DNA of 64,000 bases from Rhabdophis nuchalis (GCA_039707465.1 CM077645.1:62896850-62960849), one strand, 5' to 3'; positions 35,151 through 46,291 are shown, counted from the first letter of the stretch. Translations and numbers: made by a program. The notes: generated from the letters alone by a model not told the origin.

Positions 35151-35170
35151 TGATAGTCTATAATACTTTT

Positions 35171-35366
35171 CAGGAGTGGGTTCCAGCTGCTGCTATTGTC
35201 AGTTTGCTCAGAGACGCATTGCTCATGCACTTCACACTTGTGCTTGATGTGCAGTACTAAAGAAACCAAGGTGGCACCACCTATGGTGCCACCAAGAGAA
35301 CTGGTTTGGGGATGTGGCAGGCCGAGTTACTACCTACTCAGCCAAACCAGTAGGAACCCACATCTG
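35171..35366. mobile_element. Non-autonomous hAT element, 196 bp
   Basis: Starts CAGGAGTGGGTTCC, ends GGAACCCACATCTG, and is flanked by a perfect 8-bp duplication ATACTTTT (35163-35170, 35367-35374). An internal short inverted repeat (GGTGGCACCACCTATGGTGCCACC) lies near 35270-35293. Confidence 0.85.
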
Positions 35367-35411
35367 ATACTTTTATATAAAAACTAAAGTTCCTCAAAAG
35401 AATGATATTTT

Positions 35412-36131
35412 TTCTTTATATAAAATGTTATACAGGTAGTATCTAGCACCTGCTCGAATTGCAAATATGTTCCAGAACTCATCAGATAGATGTTGGAAAT
35501 GTAAGACAGCCAAGGGTACGTTTTTCACCAATGGTGGACCTGTCCAATAATCACCCAACTCTGGAAAAAAATACAAATTTGGCTTTTGGAAATAATAGGC
35601 ATGAATTTTCCTCTCAAACCTGACCTGTATTTGCTAGAAAATCAAGATTGGTACCTCTTCTCGCACATAACAACAGCGACCAGGATGGCTATTGCACAAT
35701 ATTGGAAAGACACTAATCTACCACCAGAGCACCTAATTATAGCCAAAATTTTCAACTGTGCAGAATCGGACACACTAACATATATTTTAAAAGATAGACA
35801 AGACTCAACTTTTTTCAAAAGCTGGAATAAATGGTATTCATGGTATAACAGGAGAGTAATGGATACCAAGGGAACCAACTAGATAGACTATTTAAGAAAT
35901 CAATGTGAGGAATAAATAAGACAAGAGGATAGTAAATTTGAGGGAAAAAATCTTTGTATAATTATAAATAACTGGTAAGTTAGACTGGGATAAACTCAAT
36001 TCTCAATCTAGGGGCATTAGACATTTCCCCGGTATGTTTATGTATGTCTTCCCAGCTACCCTTACCCTATATTTGTTGATTGTGTGGTTTTATATGGCAA
36101 ATATTAATAAAGATTTATATTTATTAAAAAA
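35412..36131 (+). mobile_element. 5'-truncated L1 LINE with poly(A) and 16-bp TSD
   Basis: A short L1 copy (about 720 bp) ending in TAATAAAG...poly(A). It is flanked by a perfect 16-bp duplication AAAAGAATGATATTTT (35396-35411, 36132-36147). The 5' truncation, A-tail and TSD length are the standard marks of L1 target-primed insertion. It sits 37 bp after the hAT element at 35171. Confidence 0.88.
35471..35881 (+). pseudogene. L1 ORF2 C-terminal fragment
   Basis: From about 35471 the frame NSSDRCWKCKTAKGTFFHQW continues to a TAG at 35880-35882 with no internal stop. The Cys-X2-Cys...His...Trp-Thr-Cys pattern (CWKC, FFHQWWTC) is the L1 ORF2p C-terminal cysteine motif. WYSWYNRRV near the end is also typical. 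The endonuclease and RT domains are absent, so the piece is non-functional. Confidence 0.75.
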
Positions 36132-36147
36132 AAAAGAATGATATTTT

Positions 36148-36545
36148 CTCCTTCAACTAGTCTACTGTTTGACTAAGAGTATTAATATCTGTAACAAAAT
36201 AAATTCTGTTGTCAACTAAATTATTATGACTTATAATGCACGCTCTGATATGGTATTGCAAGGTGCCATAAGTTAGACAATTTTACACAGTTATGTTAGA
36301 CATTTCTAAGGAGGATTAGAAGAGTCACTAAACACTATGAAGGGTCACTTCAACTACTAGTATTTTTTAGTAGAATTAATACAATAGTACAAAGTTCCAA
36401 ACCATTTATTCCTGAGACAGCAGCCCCACTATTAGAAAAACTGTAAAGAATTGCTATCTTTAAACTTAAATAAGTTTTAATTTATTAATAAATTCAAATA
36501 TCTGTAGCTCAGGGTTGACAGGAGGAGTGGTTGGTGCTCTCTGGG
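36148..36545. other. AT-rich stretch, no gene recognised
   Basis: No recognised repeat end or coding region. Confidence 0.4.
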
Positions 36546-36548
36546 GTT

Positions 36549-36672
36549 GCTTGTTTTCTTGCAGATGTTTCATTACCCAAACTAGGTAACATCATAGTGA
36601 CTAGCCCTGATGATGTTACCTAGTTTGGGTAATGAAATGTCTGCAAGAAAACAAGTACACTGAGAGGACCCC
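36549..36672. mobile_element. Inverted Penelope-like ends (family 3)
   Basis: Two inverted arms, 36549-36596 and 36607-36672, sharing TTACCCAAACTAGGTAAC and TGTTTTCTTGCAGA/TCTGCAAGAAAACA. The plus arm has CTGATGAT, stem GTTACC/GGGTAAT and GAAATGTC, a slightly damaged hammerhead-like core (36607-36641). The minus arm has lost part of CTGATGA. Related to 43808-43885. Confidence 0.5.
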
Positions 36673-38221
36673 ACTTTAATTTATATCTGATCTTTTAAGC
36701 AGAAGGATTTACATGAAATATTGTCTGTCTTACAAGAGGTGAGGGTGGTAGAATTTTCCCATGACCTCAAAAGTAACCCCTGTAGAATGGTACTATAAAA
36801 AAAGAATGAACTAAAGCCAAGTTTCATAGCTTAGAAAAAACTTGTTTTTTTCTTAATTACTTGGACCCCCTTCAGACTGTCTTACAGACTCAGGGTATTT
36901 CAAGAATGTTCAACTGACAATTTTATCTTATAGAGATAGGCCTAGGAAAATGGGCTTGCATTATAAGGAATGGTTGATTTCATTTCTGAGGGGTAGAAAG
37001 CAATAATAGCTCCAATTAGAAGACTTATGGACAGCAATCTTTGGTTCTTTGAGGGATTAAAAAAACACCGTAAAAGCTTGAAAAGAAGTCCAATTTGCTA
37101 GCCACTGTGTCCCAGTGAAGTATAGCTACAAAATAACCAGATTAACTAAGAAGTTAATTGGATTTTATTTTGTCATGTTAATGCAAAAAGCAGCTGGAAC
37201 AACATGGGTTATTTCATTCAATGGTATCTAGTCTTCAGAGGTGATCTATTTTGGCGTAATGTCCATGAATAGAATTCATATCAAAGGAGCAGCAGGATCT
37301 TCTAATACATGGACTGTTTTTAGAAACAAAGAACTTTCATTTTTACAAAATTGCTAAATCATAGAGACATACAAGAATGCTACTATTAACACACAATAGG
37401 AAGGTTCACCTGTAAAGCTAACCCATAATTTAAGGCTGACAGCACAAATAGGTCCCGCACAGAATCCAAGGCCCCTATGTGCTCTCTCCCCGGTCCTTCA
37501 TTGTAATCAGGAAGGGAAATAAACCAGAAATTCGTTTCAATTCAGGTTTGTTGTTAGGTATGAATTATAATTTCAATTTTCCTCACTCTGCTGCTAATAA
37601 GATAGCTTCAAACCTCAGGTAGCTTTCATGATTTAATTTAGGAAGTTATTAGTTTATTTTTTGTTCATAACAAATAAGGAACATATTAAATCAAAGTATA
37701 GCTCGTTTTTTCCAAGGGAAGAACAAAGGACCCCACATTAGATTGTGAATAATCACATTTATTGCTTTATTTGGAAGCACTAAAATATTAATACTGAAGC
37801 TCCTTCTTTTCCACATTTCAAATTTCTTTTACAACAGGGGTAAGCAACAAAATGGTCCAAGGGCTGCACATAAATTCAGAGGCAATTTCTTGATGTCTTC
37901 TTTCAACCTTAGAAAAGTATTTATTGCCTTTTGAGTGCCAAGCTAGATATGGAGCAGACAGTTTGGAAAACTTAGTAAACTGAAGTAGCTTTCAGTTTCC
38001 CATCACAAGCTGACTATGCAGCTCTTAATTTTATAAAGCAGAATGCTGAATTTTGATATTTATGTTTCACAGTGCCAGGTATTGCCATTCTAGTTGGTTA
38101 AAAGCATTGGATGGGGAGAGAAGACATTTTATTGCATGAATGAGAATGGATCCTTACAAGTAAAGCGTGCAAAATGGCACACCTTGAACTGACAATAGAG
38201 GAACATCAGAAATAGAATATG
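36673..38221. other. AT-rich stretch; possible hAT remnant near 37838
   Basis: ACAGGGGTAAGCAACAAAAT near 37837 resembles a hAT end but has no partner. Otherwise nothing recognised. Confidence 0.35.
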
Positions 38222-38229
38222 GCCTATAG

Positions 38230-38364
38230 CAGGGGTCCCGAACCTTTGCAACTTTAAGTCTGAAGGACTTCAGCTCCTAGAATTCTCCAGCCAGCTTTGC
38301 TGGCTGGAGAATTCTGGAAGCTGAAGTCCTTCAGACTTAAAGTTGTAAAGGTTGGGGACCCCTG
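38230..38364. mobile_element. Palindromic hAT MITE, 135 bp (subfamily 2)
   Basis: Near-perfect palindrome centred on AGCTTTGCT, ends CAGGGGTCCCG and GGGGACCCCTG, flanked by a perfect 8-bp duplication GCCTATAG (38222-38229, 38365-38372). Same length as the copies at 11661, 49382 and 50214. Confidence 0.93.
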
Positions 38365-38588
38365 GCCTATAGCATGACATTAGTTCTGGAGACAACAGCA
38401 ATTGCCATGAAAAGGCCAACTATATTGAAGGCCAGCTATGGAAAATCTCACTGAACTAAAATTCCAAGACAGGGAGATAAAAATTGTGTGTATAAATATA
38501 TTATCGATGTAAGGTTCGATAGTATTTACAGCAAACTGTAAGGATACCAAATGTTGACATGTATGCAATAACATGAGCACGCAAAGTA

Positions 38589-38715
38589 CAGGTTGTCCTT
38601 ATTTAGCAACTGCCTCAGATACCGATCATTCAGTTACAATACTGATGAAAAAGTAACTATGCAGTCCTGACATTTACAACCTTCACAACTACTCTGCTTT
38701 ATGTGTTTGCCATTA
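38589..38715. mobile_element. Mariner-type MITE fragment
   Basis: Begins CAGGTTGTCCTTATTTAGCAAC after TA and continues with diverged body (AGTTACAATACTGATGAAAA, GCAGTCCTGACATTTACAAC). Truncated and old. Confidence 0.5.
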
Positions 38716-39171
38716 TGATGAATTAGTACTTTCTGTATATACCAGAACCTTCTCCCCCCTTCAAAGATTGGACAGATTGTTTTTTTAAAAAGCTATCTCT
38801 TTCTGAATTGCTTTTCTCTGTAGTGCAGGTGACACTAGAAAGTACTAACCACAAGTTAACAAGCTCAGCCCTGTGACTGTTGGATTGAACCATACACCAG
38901 CTAAGCTGATGCTGCCTGAAAGTGACAAGATTCTAACCAGTTTCACAGCAAAATATTTTATTTATATCCTGGTAAAGAAAGCACACTAGAGGAAGACACT
39001 AGGCAAACAGCCAGCATCATTGAATTCCTTTCAATGATTACTCCTCATTTGCATGTGGCTGCTTACTGATTTCTAATCCTTTGAGGTAAATGCAAACAAT
39101 TTTCTACTTGCTAATCATTCCAGTGCTAAAATAACTACTCCCAAGACTGAAGAAGTGGGAAAGAAGGCCTG

Positions 39172-39545
39172 CAGGTAATTCTGACTTATGTACATTGTTG
39201 TAAATTAATGTAGTCATTAAGCAGGTCACCACATGACCTGACTTGATTTTTATGCCTGTTTTTACAATGTTTGCTAAACAAGTCATCATGATTGTTAAGC
39301 AAATCATGGGGTCATTAAAAGTGAACCAGTTGGTCATTAAGTGAATCCAGCATATCCGATGGGCATTTTTTGCTGGAAAACGGCAAAAAAGTCATGAGAT
39401 ACGGTCAGATGACTGAAGCACGCTGCAACCAGTCATAAAGGCAACCCAGTTGTCAAGTTTCTGAAATCATGCAGGTGGAGGTGGGTGCAGCAGTCATAAC
39501 TTCAAGGACAGTTAAAAGTCCTTTGTAACTGAATGGTTATTAAAA
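39172..39545. mobile_element. Mariner-type MITE, diverged
   Basis: CAGGTAATTCTGACTTATG at the left, then TTAAGTGAATCCAGC, ACGGTCAGATGACTG, CTGCAACCAGTCATAAAGG and GTCATAACTTCAAGG in the order of the 9980 copy. Right terminus lost. Confidence 0.68.
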
Positions 39546-39875
39546 CACATATATAAGATGTGCCCTTTTATTTAGCTTCCTTGTGAATCAAGTTCAGGAA
39601 ACTAGCAGCTATTTGAGTTTTAGCCTTCTGATGCTGTAAAGGGGAAGTTGAAGCAAAATCGTACCCAGGGTCCTGATTTTTTTTTAAAGCAATTGTTTCA
39701 CTTCAGCAAGTAAGCAGTCCCAATTGTGGTCACCAAATGCTAAATTCTGACAAATAATGCAAGTACATAAAATATAGCATTGACTTTATGACACTGTCAT
39801 GCATCTATTGCAATTTATTCCCCTTACTACTTATGGAAAGATGCACATTTGCATTTAACAGAATAACTTGGATGG

Positions 39876-40290
39876 GACTTTGGATGTCTTCTAATTCGAC
39901 TTTGGATGTCTTCTAATTCAACTCCCTGCTCAGGCAGAAAACCCTATATTATTTCGGGCGAATGGTTGTCCAATCTCTTCTTCAAAACCTCTAATGTTGG
40001 AGCATTTACAACTTTGGGAGGCAAGTTGTTCCACTGATTGTTTTAATTGTCAAGAAATTTCTTCTTAGTTCTACATTGCTTTTCTCCTTGACTGGTTCCC
40101 ATCCCATTGTTTCTAGTCCTGCCTTCAGCTGTTTTAGAGAATAGCTTGACTCCCTCTTCTGAGACAACCTCTTAGTTTTTTAGAACACTGCTATCATGTC
40201 ATCCCTAGTCCTTCTTTTAGTTAAACTAGACATACCCTATTCTGGCAACTGTTCTTTATATGTTTTGGCCACGAGTCCCCTAATAATCTT
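39876..40290 (-). mobile_element. CR1 LINE 3' region
   Basis: The minus strand reads CAACATTAGAGGTTTTGAAG, then GAGATTGGACAACCATTCG and GGGTTTTCTGCCTGAGCAG, the CR1 3' end in order, preceded by diverged coding remnants (ACAATGGGATGGGAACCAGT). A 23-base unit TTTGGATGTCTTCTAATTC is duplicated in tandem at 39880-39921. Confidence 0.7.
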
Positions 40291-40650
40291 TTGTTGGTAT
40301 TTTGTGCACACTTTAACAGTGAAGAGATTATAAATAAGGAAATATGTTTGCAAACTTTGAAAGCTTACTTTCTACAAAGGCAGCATAAATAGAAAATGAA
40401 ATGGAGATTTGCAAATTAAAAAGTTCAACAATCTAGAACACCTCAAAAAATGTAGAGGAGGCTGAAAATGCGGGAGTTGCTAAAAAGTACCCAAGCAAAG
40501 AACTAATACTAGAACGAAGCTAGGCAATGAAAAAATGAAATTAAAAAGGAGACAAGGAAACAAGCTCTAGAAAAAGCAAGAAATAAATGAGAGATAAATA
40601 AATAAATAAACGTAAATGGAATGATTTAAAAATAAATCAATTCGCATTTC

Positions 40651-40876
40651 AGAGCCGAGGTGGGACATTGGTTAGAGTGCTACTTCAGCTGACTGCTAGC
40701 TACAGTTCGGCAGTTCAAATCTCATTGGCTCAAGGTTGACTCAGCCTTCCATCCTTCCAAGGTGGGTAAAATGAGGACCCAGATTTTTGGGGGCAATATG
40801 CTAACTCTGTAAACCGCTTAGAGTGGGCTTTAAAAGCACTATGAAGTGGTATATAAGTCTAAGTGCTATTGCTATT
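40651..40876 (+). mobile_element. tRNA-derived SINE
   Basis: Box A-like TTGGTTAGAGTGC and box B-like GGCAGTTCAAATCTC about 45 bases apart, then GGTTGACTCAGCCTTCCATC, GGGGGCAATATGCTAAC and the end AAGTGCTATTGCTATT. A nearly complete copy of the family also at 44918 and (minus) 4822. Confidence 0.85.
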
Positions 40877-40999
40877 TAGCATGCAAAATGAAAAATGCAG
40901 GAAATGTAGGATAGTGGCATATACAGTAGTTTAGGAAGCAATATATTTGTTTAGTAGCTTTAGACCCTGCTTTTCTCCAAGCAGTCCTTACAAAGGCAT

Positions 41000-41150
41000 C
41001 TATTTTCATTTTATCTTGACATAAATCCCATGAGATATGTTGAGTGAATGAGATTTGACTGACCCAATGTAATCCGGTGATCTTTCATGTCAGAGGATAA
41101 GCTTAGCCTGAATCTCCCTAGTTTTTGTCCAAAGCCAGGTATCACACTAA
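41000..41150 (-). mobile_element. Old tRNA-SINE-like repeat
   Basis: Contains ATAAATCCCATGAGATATGTTGAG and GACTGACCCAATGTAATC followed by AATCTCCCTAG on the plus strand, which in reverse resembles the body of MIR-like SINEs. Strongly diverged. Confidence 0.4.
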
Positions 41151-42237
41151 CTCTTTCCTAATGAAAAACAATTTTGCAATTCCTGGAAGTGATGTCACTC
41201 CCAACCTGCCCAAATCCAATGGAATACTAACAAACAAGTGCACCAAATTCTTTATTGTATGCGTGGAATGTCAACACAGAGAGTTGATATTCTGATTTGA
41301 ATGACATTTTCACCATTTTCTTTATTTCATGAACAATACAAAGCAGGCATTGGTTTATATTACTTGCCATCATTTCATTGGTTTATTGTCTTTTCTAAAA
41401 CTATTGCTTGTTCTCCTTCCACCCCAGGGACCAATGAAGTAATTATACTAAGAAAAGTATGGTGGTTTTCTTTTGCAGTAATGACTGTGTAAAGTACAAC
41501 ATCTGCTTCTCCCATTTCTTCTTGTTTCTGAAGGACTGGGGGTAGTTATAACTGGAAAGTACTTATAACTAGTATTTGGGAAAGTCTTTGTCAAAAATGG
41601 AGGTCGAATTATGAACTTTAAAAAAAAGAAGTCTTTGGGGTTTAACTACAGACATAACTAAATTGGTGAATACACAAACTAGTTTGCAGACTGGTTGCTA
41701 ATAATATATTAAAAATAAAATTAGCATCTAAGAAATATTCCTTGACTTCAAAGGTGTTATAATTCTGTGCCAAAAAAAAACCCTAAGTCAGAATGATCTG
41801 CCTAGATTTTTGATGTCTTAAATGGATGCATGTTTTTTTTTAAAAAAAAAACAACAATTCAAAAATAATCTGTAAAGATAAGAACAGGAACATTAAGCAC
41901 AGAGAGAAAGCTTTTACTGACCAGAGAGGTAGGTAGAGTTACAGCAATCATGTTGAGTAATACAAGCATGTCAAGAGCAGCTTAATGGCTTAAACTGCAT
42001 CAGTATATTTAAAAGCTCCATCTCCCACTGATTCCCCTAGACAGTTAAAAGACATAGAATCCAACTGAAAGCTACTACAGAAACTGGACATAGACAAAGC
42101 CGATGAGTAGCTGGGGGAAGAAGAGTTATTGTAGTCTCCTTAGCATAGTTTATTAGCAACTTCTACGTGTGCTTGAAATCCAGCAATTAATTATTATTTA
42201 CTTTCCTATCAGATCCACAAAACGATATGCATGAGTA
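41151..42237. other. AT-rich stretch, no gene recognised
   Basis: No recognised repeat end or coding region. Confidence 0.4.
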
Positions 42238-42239
42238 TG

Positions 42240-42812
42240 AATAGAATCTAGATCACGTGAAGTGTTAATGCCACTGTATGGTGCCTTGGTAAGGCCACAC
42301 TTGGAATACTGCATACGGTTTTGGTCGCCACGATGTAGAAAAGACGTGGAGACTCTGGAAAGAGTGCAGAGAAGGGCAACCAAGATGATTAGGGGACTGG
42401 AGACTAAGACATATGAAGAACGGCTGCAGGAGCTGGGTATGTCTAGCTTGATGAAGAGAAGGACCAGGGGAGACATGATAGCAGTGTTCCGATATCTCAG
42501 AGGGTGCCACAAAGAAGAGGGAATCAAACTATTCTCCAAGGCACCTGGGGGCAGGACAAGAAGCAACGGGTGGAAACTAATCAAGGAGAGAAGCAACTTA
42601 GAACTAAGGAGAAATTTCCTGACAGTAAGAACAATTAACCTCTGGAACAGCTTGCCTCCAGAAGTTGTGAATGCCCCAACCTGGAAGTCTTTAAAAAGAT
42701 GTTAGATAGCTATTTGTCTGAAATGGTATAAGGTTCCTGCCCACGCAGGGGGTTGGACTAGAAGACCTACAAGGTCCCTTCCAACTCTGCTATTGTATTG
42801 TATTGTATTGAA
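42240..42812 (+). mobile_element. CR1 LINE, 5'-truncated, with (TATTG)n tail
   Basis: About 570 bp: the C-terminal end of CR1 ORF2 (see 42262), then the 3' UTR with GGGTTGGACTAGAAGACC and CCCTTCCAACTCTGC, ending in three TATTG units. This pentanucleotide tail is typical of snake CR1 copies. Confidence 0.92.
42262..42705 (+). pseudogene. CR1 ORF2 C-terminal fragment (147 codons)
   Basis: The frame is open from upstream of 42262 to the TAG at 42703-42705. It carries the CR1 end signature: RPHLEYCIRFWSP, LERVQRRATKMIRGL, YEERLQELGM, RTRGDMIAVFRYLRG, and RTINLWNSLPPEVV. The RT catalytic domain lies upstream in a full element and is missing here, so it is a dead fragment. The unbroken frame suggests moderate youth. 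Confidence 0.85.
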
Positions 42813-44390
42813 TGCTTCTGTATGAATTTTTTTTGTAAGCATAGAATACAACATCTGAACTTGATTTTCTCTTGATTTCTGATTTTTTAAATATTAAGCA
42901 CAGTTTGGCCTGTTTTTATACCAGTCTGCAATTCAAAAATATTAGTATACATATACATCTGGAAAGGTCCCAATTTCAGCAAATTAATGCACTGGAACTG
43001 ACAGATATTTTTAGAAATTGCAAATTGAGTAAGTTTGGAACCAAAATGCCAACTGAATTTCTCACTTATCCCTAGGATGGCTTTTATGATTTTCACCACC
43101 AACTACTTGCAAACTTTTTTGCAAACTAGTTTCTAATGTATGATTAGAAGTAGCTTTTTGTCAACAATGGGCTTCATTACTCTTTTAATATCCATGCATT
43201 CTCTGCAAGCAATAAGTAGAAGTACAATAAAACCCTTCATAACAGTTGATTAGTAAATACAGCCTGCAGAAAGTCTAGCTCTCATTGCACTTTGCACATT
43301 AAAAATCCAAATGCACTGGGAGAGCTGGGATTTTAACCCCCCATAGCTTTAACACAAAGAAATACATTAATAAGATACAATTTAGATTTGCATTTTTTAA
43401 TAAGCAAGGGGATCAAAAAACTGGAACACTGAAGTGGTGCAATACTTTATTGCAAATTGAAACTTCATGGGCATAGCAGTATTAAGAAAGATAATCAGGA
43501 TAGAGAAAATAGTTATTATTTTTGGAAAATGTAAACATAATTATTCTTATTAAAGTTAAAATGCTGCCTTGTCACAGTCACCGAGAAACTGGAAATTGGC
43601 GTATAATAAACATCTGTAAAGTATCTCTTGAAATCTATCTTCTCAGCAGTATGCTCCATTTCTTAGGCCCAATAGAGACAAAATAGTACTAAGATGAGCC
43701 AGCTACCAAAGCCAATGTTTTCCAAAACAGCATAGAATATTAACAAATAATCTATTACACAATAAGGAAGAATATTTGGAGTTCAGAGATTAAATGAAAT
43801 GCTAGCACTGATGATGATACCTAGTTTGGATAATCAAACGTCTGCAAGAAAGCAATCAAGCTCAGAGAATACCAAGGACTCCTCAAACTATTCAACAATC
43901 AAAATATATAATAAAGCATAGTAATTTAGTGTCAGTCCAAATACCTAGTAGTCCAACCTAGGAGATGAATGTCATAAGAAGATTACAAGTACTTTCCTTG
44001 AGATTGGCTACAATAATAGAATCTTGTGAGTCTGATTTCCCATCTTTCCGTTTCTTACGCTCCAGTGAATTAGGTGTCTCCCTGAGTCATCTTCTGAATA
44101 TTATCTCTTTGGTTTGAACTTCACAATTGTCTCATCCCTTTTTGCCTAAGGTTCTTGCAGATTTCTATCGAGGTCAAGTTCCTTCATTTCCAAATTAAGA
44201 TACTATTTTTAAAACTCAGTGAGAAGCAGCTCCGAAGTTGTCTAACTTACAAAAACAAATTTTAAATTTATAATGTACTTGATTAAAATGTCTGAGAGAA
44301 GAAAAAGGCATCTATCTGGAGGGTAAAAGTTAACAAAGTCAACAGCAGGTACAGCTCCTCAGGACAAGATGCAAGAGTTTGGGCTTCTAT
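42813..44390. other. AT-rich stretch, no gene recognised
   Basis: Apart from the Penelope-like fragment at 43808-43885, no repeat end or coding region recognised. Confidence 0.4.
43808..43885 (+). mobile_element. Penelope-like end, family 3, single arm
   Basis: CTGATGATGATACCTAGTTTGG, then CAAACGTCTGCAAGAAAGCA and TCAGAGAATACCAAGGACTC, the same order as the plus arm at 36607. The hammerhead-like core is broken: GAAA has become CAAA. Confidence 0.5.
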
Positions 44391-44394
44391 CTTA

Positions 44395-44724
44395 CAGGTC
44401 GCCCTTGACTTATGATCATAATTGACTCCAAAATTTCTGTTGCTATGAACTTTCTTTCCATAGTTACTAAGTTGATCACTGCAGTTGTTAAGTACATACG
44501 GCTTCTCCATTGACTTTGTTTGTCAGAAGGTTGCAAAAGGTGGTCACATGTCCCTGGGACACTGCATCTATCATAAATACATGCTAGTTGCCAAGTGTCC
44601 CAATTTTGATCATGTGACTGTGGGTATGCTGCAATGGTCATAAGTATGAAAAACAGTCTCACGTCAGTTTTTTTCCATACCACTGTAAGTTTGAACAGTC
44701 GCCAAATGAATTAACGACTACCTG
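44395..44724. mobile_element. TA-flanked mariner-type MITE, 330 bp
   Basis: Starts CAGGTCGCCCTTGACTTATG and ends TTAACGACTACCTG, with TA on both sides (44393-44394, 44725-44726). Body motifs match the 9980 copy (GTTAAGTACATACGG, GGTCACATGTCCC, TTTTGATCATGTGAC, GGTCATAAGTATG). Confidence 0.8.
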
Positions 44725-44796
44725 TACCTTACACCTCAGCATGGGGGAATACCAGGACTGTGCACATAATCTCAAAATACAGGTAAGAATCTAGAG

Positions 44797-44887
44797 CAGG
44801 GGTCTCCAACCTTTGCAACTTTAAGTCTGAAGGACTTCAGCTCCCAGACTTCTCCAGCCAGCTTTTGCAAAGGTTGGAGACCCTTTG
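44797..44887. mobile_element. Palindromic hAT MITE with one arm deleted (91 bp)
   Basis: The left arm is intact (CAGGGGTCTCCAACC...TCCAGCCAGC) but most of the right arm is missing, leaving TTTTGCAAAGGTTGGAGACCC. The perfect 8-bp duplication ATCTAGAG (44789-44796, 44888-44895) shows the deletion happened inside one inserted element. Confidence 0.85.
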
Positions 44888-44917
44888 ATCTAGAGGAAGA
44901 AATGCTTGTTTTCAAAA

Positions 44918-45125
44918 GCTGTGGTTGCGCAGTGGTTAGAATGCTGTACTGCAGGGCTAACTCACTGCTGACTCCAAAAGTTCGATTCTGACCGGCTTCC
45001 ATCCTTCTGAGGTCAGTAAAATTAAAACTCAGATGGTTGGGGGCAATATGCTGATTTTGTAACCTCTTAGAGAGGGCTGTGAAGCACTGTGAAGCAGTAT
45101 ATAAGTCTAAGTGCTATTGCTATTA
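44918..45125 (+). mobile_element. tRNA-derived SINE
   Basis: Box A-like GCGCAGTGGTTAGAATGC, box B-like AAGTTCGATTCTG, then GGGGGCAATATGCTG and the end AAGTGCTATTGCTATTATT. Same family as 40651. Confidence 0.85.
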
Positions 45126-45129
45126 TTCA

Positions 45130-45485
45130 AAAACTTTGTAGTTTCACTATACATGGACTTGCTTTTACTCCATGCATAAAACTTGATGTAATCAGAGAAA
45201 TAGCTAAAAAACTGACCAAAACAATCCCTGAAGTTTATCCTCCTTATCAGATAAATGCTGCTGCTGTGTTTTCTTCCTTGGATTCTGAAAACCTGTGAGA
45301 AAAATGCATTTCTTTTTCCATCACATCCAAGGTCTGCTGGAAATTCTTCAGCTGCACCAGAACCATTACTAAAGATACAAGACTTCATTCCAAAAAAATC
45401 TTTTAGAAGAGAAAGGTGGCAACATGATGACAAGATTCTTGAAATTCTGAGATGTAGAAGTTCTCCCAAGCAGAAAACTGGATAA
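45130..45485 (+). pseudogene. Possible coding remnant with one frameshift, unknown origin
   Basis: Two overlapping open stretches read like protein. The first (to 45298) gives LDVIREIAKKLTKTIPEVYP; the second (from about 45280 to the TAA at 45485) gives DFIPKKSFRRERWQHDDKI. Joining them needs a single shift near 45290-45300. Residue composition (Lys, Pro, Arg, Trp) is more protein-like than in the surrounding AT-rich frames. I do not recognise the protein, no intron or splice signal is clear, and chance cannot be excluded. Confidence 0.25.
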
Positions 45486-45829
45486 AAGTTTCAGATTTGT
45501 TGTTCTTAGATCCTAATCTTAATTATTGTTTCATTGTGATCCCAAGTGAATAACAATCCCCCGTGACTGCCAATTGGGAAAAATAAAAAACAAAATACCG
45601 GCTATTGCATTAGACACGGAATAGTTATCTGTTAGCTGAGTAAGTGAACCGCCTTAAATATTATTTTATGGATCAACATGTCATGTGACCCATAAAATTG
45701 GATTAGTTGAATAAAATGAATAAACACCATCAAGCACATTTTTTTACTTTTCTGATAAGAAAAGTTTCTGAGTTCTGGGAAAGCAAAAAGGACCCTACTG
45801 CCTATTGAGATCTATTGTAATTTTTGTAT

Positions 45830-46291
45830 GATTTCTTCACAATTCGGCACAAGAAACCATCGGTTGCCTTCTGACATCACTGGATAACATCGCCAGATCT
45901 CGCTGCTTTAGCAGAGCAAGGAAGATTCTCAAAGATGATTCACACCCTGGTTGGTATCTCTTTGCCCTTCTACCATCAGGCAGAAGATATCAAAGTATAG
46001 CCAGCCGAACGAACAGGTTTAAAGGTAGCTTCTATCCATGGGCTGTGAGACTTTTAAATTCAACCGCAATCACTCCATGCACATGCTAGTTTTTTCTTTT
46101 TCTTTTCTCTCTTTTTTCTTTCTGTTATAATTTATTTATAACATTTGTCGGCCATTTTATTTCAACTGTCATTTGTCGGCCTTTTCATTTGCCTGGAGAG
46201 AGATTCCTATTGTGGCTATCACTGCTTTCTGTATTCAACCTGGCGCTCAAACCAATTTCATTGTAATTTTATTATTACAATGACAATAAAG

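Noticed and set aside
40651..45125. tRNA genes suggested by box A/box B motifs
   Set aside because: No cloverleaf with an anticodon stem; the motifs lie in SINEs of about 200-230 bp with a repeated 3' end.
45130..45485. Calling this an exon of a named gene
   Set aside because: I do not recognise the protein, and no convincing splice sites or continuous frame exist, so it stays an unnamed low-confidence remnant.
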